A DNA stretch of 64,000 bases from Forficula auricularia (lineage: Eukaryota; Arthropoda; Insecta; Dermaptera; Forficulidae): positions 496,001 to 560,000 of the forward strand of contig JALMQS010000890.1 of assembly GCA_024734495.1 (NCBI GenBank), read 5' to 3'. Below are positions 57,958-64,000 of the stretch, in pieces; within the stretch, counting starts at the first letter, position 1; the number at the start of each line of letters is the position of its first letter. The notes below the pieces were generated by a model, which did not search any database, was not told the DNA's origin, and saw only the letters and a list, made by a program, of their open reading frames with translations. The position numbers were made by a program, and so were the translations under genes.

Positions 57958-59045
57958 CAAATGAATATCATAAACTATTACAAGATAATGCAAAATAATA
58001 TTTAGTCAAATGGTTAGAAAAACTGAAGTAAAATTGGAACATACATTATTTTGAAGAGATGAGCTGAGGCTCGCTTGGAGAAAGGAATGATTGATTATTC
58101 ACCATATTCGACTGAAATAGAATATTAAGAAAATAATATTAATATAAGATATAAAATCAGAAAATCTACTGATAGGCTTAAGTTTAGAAATCACACATAT
58201 ACCTAAACTAACTAACTAACTAAAAGGGTAGAAGATCAATGTTGAATGTCCATCTTTCTATTTGATTAATTTTATAAAATCTCAATTCAAATGATTCAAT
58301 AACTAGAATCATTCAAAAATATAAGTTTTCAAAGATTGATTATCAAAAACTCGATTGAAAAATTAATAAAAAATGTATTGAAATAGGGGAAAGAATAATG
58401 GCGTCGGCTTGGAGCATCAAATAATAATCAGAACGCCCTGTATTGTTAAATTCTAATTCTAATAATCAAATAGCGTGAAGATGGGCATGTGTGCGTGAGC
58501 CTGCCTAGTCAAAGAACACAACATCCCTGACTCATCTCATGTTGCTTACAATCAAAAAGAATCAATTGTTCCAATAATTGAAAAATTCAAATTCAAAATT
58601 TCAATTATGGGGGTCGGGTTAGGCTAAGCGGTAGTGTGTCAGCCTGCTATGAAAGTGGACCCGGGTTCGAATCCGACTCGAGGCATCCGGCTAAAATCTG
58701 ACCCCGGGGGTAGAGACAAATTTAAAAAAATAAATAAATAGTATCGTAAATTGGCTTATAGCTAGAAGGGCCGAAAAGCCAAAAAAAAAGTTTCAATTAT
58801 AGGACAAAATGAAAACTTTTTCAAGACTCGGTACGCTCTCCTATTAAAGTCGTTCTAGTAATGGAGTAGGTGAAATAGTACGGCGATAGTTTGAGAACCC
58901 CATTGAAAATACATTTTTTTTCAAACTTTTTACAAAATAAACTGATGTTGCCATCCACGTGACTTTACCATGGGTCCTCTATTATATTTAATAAAATAAT
59001 TTATAATTATTTACCAAAGAACTCCTCCCCACCTCTTAATTTTGG
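57958..59045 (+). repeat. Duplicated segment, copy 1 (carries a SINE)
   Basis: Starts AAATGAATATCATAAAC and matches 60344-62140 over its length. Shared words include GATGAGCTGAGGCTCGCTTGG, AATAATGGCGTCGGCTTGG and AAATAGCGTGAAGA. Without insertions the copies are about 0.90 and 0.87 kb. It may be a local duplication or two copies of an unrecognised transposon. Confidence 0.8.
58609..58790 (+). mobile_element. tRNA-derived SINE with target duplication
   Basis: 182 bp. The polymerase III promoter is visible: A-box-like TTAGGCTAAGCGGTAGTG (58619-58636) and a perfect B box GGTTCGAATCC (about 58664). A tRNA-unrelated body and an A-rich end (AAAAAAAAAG) follow. It is flanked by TTTCAATTAT at 58599-58608 and 58791-58800. 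The paralogous segment at 61870-61900 lacks it, giving an empty site. Confidence 0.92.
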
Positions 59046-59079
59046 ACCCTTTAACAATTAATAATATCTCCTTTTAATT

Positions 59080-59473
59080 ATAAAACTATTTTATTAGAAA
59101 TATCACATTTCTCTTTTCCTTTGAAAATATTTCAACCAAAATCTTATAAGCAAATTCTTGATCTCAATACACCAAAACTACATGGGAAATATCGTCTTGA
59201 TATTCAGAATAGTTTTTGAGCTAGAGCGTACACAAAATTTAGTAACATACGTACTAGACATTTTGAAAACACAATGAATATCTCGAAAAATATAATTTTT
59301 CGATGTTAATTCATTAGGGCCTCTTTGTAGACCAAAATGCCATGGTTTTGCATAATTTTTTTAATCAAAATCATTTCAGCCGTTTTGAGATATTTCGAAA
59401 AAACTAAACAAAGAATCACTTTTTTTCATGAAGGATCACAATACTTGACCATATCCTGTATGGTAAAGTAAAA
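59080..59473. mobile_element. Partial element with TTTACTTTACYATAC end (copy 3)
   Basis: Right part of the family: ATCTCGAAAAATATAATTTT, CAAAATGCCATGGTTTTGC, CAGCCGTTTTGAGATATTTC and the end CCTGTATGGTAAAGTAAAAA. The left terminus is missing. Confidence 0.55.
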
Positions 59474-59489
59474 ATGGATATATTATAAG

Positions 59490-59670
59490 TTAAAATAAGA
59501 AGAGAAACAGCCAGAAAAATATACTCAATTTTCGTTCGTCAACGTTTCTATTAAACATTTAAACTTTAAGTTGAAAAAAATATTCTTTGTCGTGAAGAAT
59601 ATTAAATATTTAATCGAAACGTTGATAATAGAAAATTGACTTTTCATTCTTCCTGACTGCCTCTTCTCTT
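59490..59670. repeat. Imperfect inverted repeat with GAAACGTTGAT core
   Basis: AAGAGAAACAGCCAGAAAAA and CGTCAACGTTTC on the left pair with GAAACGTTGATAATAGAAAA and CTGCCTCTTCTCTTAA on the right. The right half resembles the Penelope-like tails at 43.9 and 52.4 kb. Confidence 0.5.
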
Positions 59671-60343
59671 AATTGTTTTAATAATGTTTACTATAGAAGG
59701 CTTTTTCTCAACCTTTAAGGTAGAGGCACCTATTGATGACAGGCACCTAAGGATGCCAATCTACAAGAAAAAATGAAAAAATAACTAATTTTTGAAATTT
59801 TAGTCGATTTTCTTTAGTAAGTTATGTCTTGATTTCGATTAATTTTTTATCAAAAGAGTTTTCTAATAGCAAATGCTAAGTGTAAAGGTATTAACCCCGT
59901 TCAACAAAAATTTAATAAAAATAATTCTCTGATAAAAAAAGCAATCTGAATATCAGGGAGACCATGTCTCCTACTCCTAGGAGTAAGTATATCCATACTC
60001 TCCTAACCCATTGGTTGGTAACTAGCCCCCCGCCCCTGATAATTGTCTAACCCACTGAAATTTTTTCCTCCACCATTTCATACAAATAAATACAATACGT
60101 ATATTGTATATAAAATTTTATTTTGAAAGAATATAGATAAATAGCTTTGCGCACATTAAAATTAATAGTTTTTTTTTTTTGAGAATGCAGACTCAATTGA
60201 ATTAGTATCTGTTTGGTTCGTAAGTAATAGTAAGTTAGAATGAATGATCCTTACTCAAAAAAGAATAGTTATTTAATTGAGTGTGCTAGGTTAAATGAAA
60301 AAACAAAAACAAAATGTTATTAAAAACAACTGACAATGAAGGC
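59671..60343. other. AT-rich intergenic sequence
   Basis: No gene. 59695-59760 and 59990-60040 may be decayed transposon ends. Confidence 0.35.
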
Positions 60344-60513
60344 CAAATGAATATCATAAACTATTACAAATTAATGCAAAATAATATTTAGTCAAATGGT
60401 TACAAAAACTAAAGTAAAATTGCAACTTACATTATTTTGAAAAGATGAGCTGAGGCTCGCTTGGAGAAAAAAATGATTGATTATTCACCACATTCGACTG
60501 AAATAGAATTTTA

Positions 60514-61444
60514 TCTATATATTTATATAAAATGAAGGATTTGTCTGTACATTGGTCCAAATCACGCCAAATTTTGGTGGCACACGTATCAAGCAAAGTT
60601 ATGAACGAAAACACTCTCAACGAAATTCCTGTCTGTCTGTCTGTTTTAGTGGTTTCCGCGAAAAATTGCTCACGATTCACGTAAATACGGCTGAAGAGAT
60701 TATTATGAAATTTCATATTTATATCAGATGTCTTCTAACTTACGTTTATAGCTATATAACGTTTTGATATTTTGACCCCAAAAGAGGGTTTGGGGGCGCA
60801 CGGATTAAAATTATCAAATAACTCCTATCCGCAAATTTTATTATAAGCACAGTTGTAGGGGATGTAATTTCTGACAACTTTTGATTAAAAAAATTTCCTC
60901 AAAAAACCACCCGAAAAGATGGGGAGGGTGAAAAAATGTAAATTCTTGCCCTTGGAGGAAACTCAACCAAATTTTGTATACATAATATGTGGGCCTATAG
61001 AGAGCTACTAGAAATGCAAAAACTAACCACCCAAAATGGGGGGGGGTCAAAAAATTGAAAATTATTGCTCTTGGAACAAACTCAACCAAATTTTGTATAA
61101 ATAATATGTGGGTCACTAGAAGGCTATAAATGCAAAAACTGGGTACGGGGGTGGGGTGCGAGGTGGGGCGCAGGGAGGTGTGCGGGTTGGCATGGGGTGT
61201 GGGATGTGGTGTGAGGCGCGGGGTGGGGTGCGAGGGTGGCGTTCAGGGTGGGACGCGTGGTGGGGTGCGGTTTGGGGTAGGTGTGGGGTGCGGGGTGGGG
61301 TAGATGTGCAGGGTGGGGTCTAGCAGGGTGGGGCGCGGACTGGGACGCGTCTGGGGTGCAGGGCAGGCCGCGGGGTGAGGTGCAGGGTGGGGTTCGTGCC
61401 ACCTGGTTAGCAAGAGGGCCGCCGAAGGCGGACCTTGCAGCTAG
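60514..61444 (+). mobile_element. Non-autonomous Helitron, complete
   Basis: 931 bp between an A and a T. It starts TCTATATATTTATATAAAAT and ends CTAG (61441-61444). Six bases before the end is a hairpin with stem GGCCGCC / GGCGG(A)CC and GAA loop (61417-61434). The TC start, CTRR end, subterminal hairpin, A^T insertion and absence of inverted repeats define Helitrons. The paralogous segment near 58127 shows the site without it. The interior has CTGT repeats, two G-run minisatellite units and a GC-rich tandem tract (61141-61400, GGGGTGCG-type). No Rep/helicase gene. Confidence 0.88.
61141..61400 (+). repeat. GC-rich tandem tract in the Helitron
   Basis: Irregular repeats of GGGGTG(C/T)G and GCGGGGTGGGGTGCG, strongly G-biased on this strand. 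An inverse, C-biased tract lies in the Helitron at 47.0 kb. Confidence 0.8.
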
Positions 61445-62140
61445 TATCAAATATAAAATAAGAAAATCTACTAATAGGCTTAAGTTTAGAAATCACAAAT
61501 ATACCTACACTCAAATTAAGATGTTAGAAGATCACCTTCGAATGCCTATCTTTCTATTTGATTAATTTTATAAAATCTCAATTCAAATGATTCAATAACT
61601 AGAATCATTCAAAAATATTACTTTTCAAAGATTGAATATCAAAAATTCGATTGAAAAATTTAAAAAAATGTATTGAAATAGGGGAGAGAATAATGGCGTC
61701 GGCTTGGAGCATCAAATAATAATCAGAACTTATTATTAAATTCAAATTCTAATAATCAAATAGCGTGAAGAGGGCATGTGTGCGTGAGCCTGCCATTCAA
61801 AGAACACAACATCCTTGCCTTCTCACGTGTGATTACAATCCAAAGAACCCATTGTTCCAATAATTGAAAAATTCAAATTTAAAATTTCAAGTTTTAATAA
61901 TAGGACAAAATGAAAACTTTTTTAAGACTCGATACGCTCTCCTTTTAAAGTCATTCTAGTAATGGAGTAGGTGAAATAGAGAGGAGATGGTTTGAGAAAA
62001 GTTTTTTTTTTCATATTTTTTACAAAATAAACTCATGTGGCCATCCACAAGACCTTACCATACACCTGGCTCCTCTATTATATTTAATCAAATAATTTAT
62101 TGTTATTTACGAAAGAACCCCACCCCTCTTAATAAAATTA

Positions 62141-62511
62141 CCCAATTAAAAAACACCGATTTTGATTAACTTTTTACAGATTGATGATACCATTAGAATC
62201 CATTTCGATATCCATCCGTTGCACAAAATCATAAAGTACTAGAGTTACTCGTTTATTAATTTACTCCAATAATAATAATTAATAGAAAATCAATGGAGAT
62301 TTATTGGTTTCTTAATAAATTCATCCAAATTTGAGCTTTTTGAAATAACCATCTTTTTCTAAACATAAATAAATGAATAAGTTTTCAATTTTATTTCCAA
62401 ATAGACCAACTAATAAATTTGTTGAAACGTTTTTATTTTGCCGAGAGTAGCAGAGTTGTTGAATCATAAAGAGAAACAAAGAGGTTGTCCTCTGCTTGAT
62501 CAATTTACTCA
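62141..62511. other. AT-rich intergenic sequence
   Basis: No gene or element recognised. Confidence 0.35.
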
Positions 62512-63125
62512 CAGGAAACGTTTTCAGATATAAAGTTAAAATTTGGCGCATTAAAATGCAAAAATACATAGTTGCGTACCAAGTGTCGGCTTATTAAATA
62601 AAACCATTGTATATTGACAATTCATATTCTCGCGAAAGATTTTCAGATATATAACTAAAATTTGGTGCATTGTAATATAGTTAGTTGTGTAAAAATTTTC
62701 AGCTCATTAGCTAAAATCATTCGAGAATGGCATTGTTTACTTTCAGGAAACGTTTTCAGGTACCCAGACAGACAGGAATAGTGCAGCAATATTGCGAACC
62801 TTGCACAAAATTGACAATATTGCAGGAACAATGCAATGGCAACATTGCAGTGGCAATAGTTGCAGTAACATTGCAGCAATATTGCCGCAATGTAAAAGAG
62901 GCGGGCATAGGAATATTGCTACAATGTTGCTGCAATGTTCCTGCAAGGTTTAATTTTGCCATGTAATATTGCTGCAATATTGCTCTAATATTCTCTTCTG
63001 TCTGGATTTAAGATTAAAATTTGGTGTATTGTAATGTGAAAATACATATTTGCGTATCAATTTTCGGCTCATTAACTAAAACAAGATTGGCATTTTGTAC
63101 TCTCAGGAAACGTTTTCATATGACC
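62512..63125 (+). repeat. About 117-bp tandem repeat, three units, one interrupted
   Basis: Units start at 62512, 62631 and 62744 with (C)AGGAAACGTTTTCAG or CGCGAAAGATTTTCAG, and a fourth start is at 63104. Shared words: TAAAATTTGG.GCATT and TTTTC.GCTCATTA. The third unit is 360 bp because a 242-bp MITE sits in it; without that it is 118 bp. Confidence 0.8.
62764..63005. mobile_element. MITE built from GCAATATTGC palindromes
   Basis: The ends CCAGACAGACAGGAATA and the inverse of TATTCTCTTCTGTCTGG form terminal inverted repeats. The interior has at least three exact GCAATATTGC palindromes and many variants (GCAACATTGC, TGCAATGTTCC) spaced 8-30 bp apart. No ORF of note. Confidence 0.75.
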
Positions 63126-63624
63126 CCTTTTAAACCCCGAAGAGGGAAAATCCTAATTAACGTTGGTTTTTGAGTGTGGAAAAATATGAATGTCCAATAA
63201 ATCTATTTTATTCGAGAGAATTGTTTTCACTATACCTACTTGGGCTGCTTTTTCATCAATTATTATCAATTAGTAATATTTTATTCTATAATTTTTTTTA
63301 ATAGTTATATAAATTGCCTCCAAGCTTTCTTTGCCTCACTTCTCTCCCTGTGTTGATAAGTAATTACATACATATATCTAGTTGTAACTAAATATTTGAA
63401 AAAGTTTATATCTGTATCTAGGTACAATTTTCAGCGGTATCTAATTAAAAAAAGATATAGCTTCCGATTATTTCTTTTTTTAGATGAAATTTTAATTTTT
63501 TATTTGAACTCAACCATCTGACTCATCAGATGTCGGATGGTTTCTGGTTTGTAAGTTTGTCAATCAGGTCCCATAGGGGGTCAAACACAATGAAAAAACA
63601 ATTTAAGAAGAAATAAAATTGAAC
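63126..63624. other. Downstream flank of the SOCS-box gene
   Basis: CCCCGAAGAGGGAAAATCC and AACGTTGGTTTTTGAGTGTG (63135-63178) resemble the Penelope-like tails. Otherwise AT-rich. Confidence 0.4.
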
Positions 63625-63643
63625 TTTATTTTTCATTTTTATT
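63625..63643 (-). terminator. Poly(A) signals of the SOCS-box gene
   Basis: AATAAA on the minus strand at 63638-63643 and again at 63625-63630, 13-31 bases beyond the TGA. The 3'UTR would be very short. Confidence 0.65.
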
Positions 63644-63655
63644 GATAAAATCTTT

Positions 63656-64000
63656 TCAATCAATTTCTAAATTAATATATCGTTCGAGATCTTTTGGCAA
63701 ATCCAGTTTCGAAATCCCATCGGGCAAATTCCAGGAGTTGAACAATGCCCTTCGAATGGCCAATTTCGAAATAAATTTCAATGAACTGGGAACAGTTGTT
63801 GTTCCAGTCGGCGACCATCCACATCTCATGAAATACATTTCTATCTCCATTTTGTTCTTTTCAGATTTGAACTCAAATAGATTCTTGTTGAAGTATATTG
63901 TGGCCCCGTATCGTAGTAATAAGACGAGGAAGGGGATGGCATCAAACTCCAGAGCCACCATCAGAGGCGTTTTGTTATTCCCGAAGGACTCGATTGGAAC
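63656..64000 (-). CDS. Ankyrin-repeat and SOCS-box protein, C-terminal exon (partial)
   Basis: Minus-strand coding sequence entering from the right edge in frame (VPIESFGNNKTPLMVALEFD) and ending at TGA 63656-63658, 115 codons. The first 35 residues are an ankyrin repeat (NNKTPLMVALEFDAIPFLVL, LLRYGAT). A linker precedes the SOCS box: BC box SLKFISKLAIRRAL and Cul5-box-like LDLPKDLERYI. ASB proteins use ankyrin repeats to bind substrates and the SOCS box to recruit elongin B/C and cullin-5 into a ubiquitin ligase. Here the position usually holding Cys in the BC box reads Ser (FISKL). The exact ASB subtype cannot be told from the last exon. Upstream exons lie outside the window. Confidence 0.87.
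   Translation of the reverse strand, partial: VPIESFGNNKTPLMVALEFDAIPFLVLLLRYGATIYFNKNLFEFKSEKNKMEIEMYFMRCGWSPTGTTTVPSSLKFISKLAIRRALFNSWNLPDGISKLDLPKDLERYINLEID

Larger units (their letters stand above)
60344..62140 (+). repeat. Duplicated segment, copy 2 (carries a Helitron)
   Basis: Paralogue of 57958-59045 with a 931-bp Helitron inserted and without the SINE. Divergence is visible as scattered substitutions and small indels. Confidence 0.8.

Noticed and set aside
58609..58690. Possible tRNA gene
   Set aside because: Promoter boxes are present but the body does not close a cloverleaf acceptor stem, and target duplications with an A-rich tail show a SINE.
61124..61565. Open frames over the GC-rich tract on both strands
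   Set aside because: Simple-sequence artefact inside the Helitron, no domain.
62727..62977. Open frames over the GCAATATTGC region, Cys-rich in some readings
   Set aside because: Produced by the repeated palindromes in all frames.
62512..63125. Regular repeats that might suggest a CRISPR array
   Set aside because: Units are about 117 bp tandem repeats without spacer structure, in a eukaryotic genome.

Overview
The window is a piece of an AT-rich animal nuclear genome, most likely an insect. Evidence for this is GT-AG introns, AATAAA poly(A) signals, a Jockey-clade retrotransposon, CR1-like, RTE-like and Penelope-like remnants, Helitrons, and a 5S-derived fragment that resembles arthropod 5S rRNA. 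Cellular coding sequence is under 1 kb. Most of the rest that can be recognised is transposable elements, often nested.

Host genes, both on the minus strand. At the left end (241-570) two short exons encode part of a PDZ domain of the ARHGAP21/ARHGAP23 type (RhoGAP19D-like in flies). A candidate upstream exon with an ATG lies at 39485-39549 in matching phase, so nearly everything from 0.57 to 39.5 kb would be one large intron. At the right end (63656-64000) is the last exon of an ankyrin-repeat plus SOCS-box protein, with its stop codon and poly(A) signals. The stretch between 39.5 and 63.6 kb looks intergenic.

Mobile elements, left to right: a hAT-type MITE with an 8-bp target duplication (4.9 kb); CR1-like 3' ends (6.1, 8.5, 50.7 kb); a 5S-derived fragment (7.0 kb); elements of a TTAA-targeting family (9.6, 18.7, 26.9 kb), one copy of which has inserted into another; a nearly intact Jockey-clade element with a 12-bp target duplication (11.2-16.5 kb); an RTE-like 3' fragment with a 10-bp duplication (19.8 kb); a young LTR element with 484-bp LTRs and AATAC duplications (20,982-26,726); two copies of a CCGACTTC-ended foldback element (29.7, 36.1 kb); Helitrons (47.0 and 60.5 kb, possible ones at 32.3 and 38.9 kb); G-run minisatellite arrays; hAT-type elements (51.3, 53.8 kb); a tRNA-derived SINE (58.6 kb); and a 1-kb segment present twice (58.0 and 60.3 kb), where one copy carries the SINE and the other a Helitron.

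The most unusual object is the LTR element. Its only long ORF is a 1027-residue protein with two Gag-like helical blocks, a nearly uncharged Ala/Ser/Pro/Thr repeat region with 101-residue units, and an Arg-rich repeated tail. I see no capsid core, zinc knuckle, protease, RT or integrase. Its near-identical LTRs show recent movement, so it is probably mobilised by another element's enzymes.
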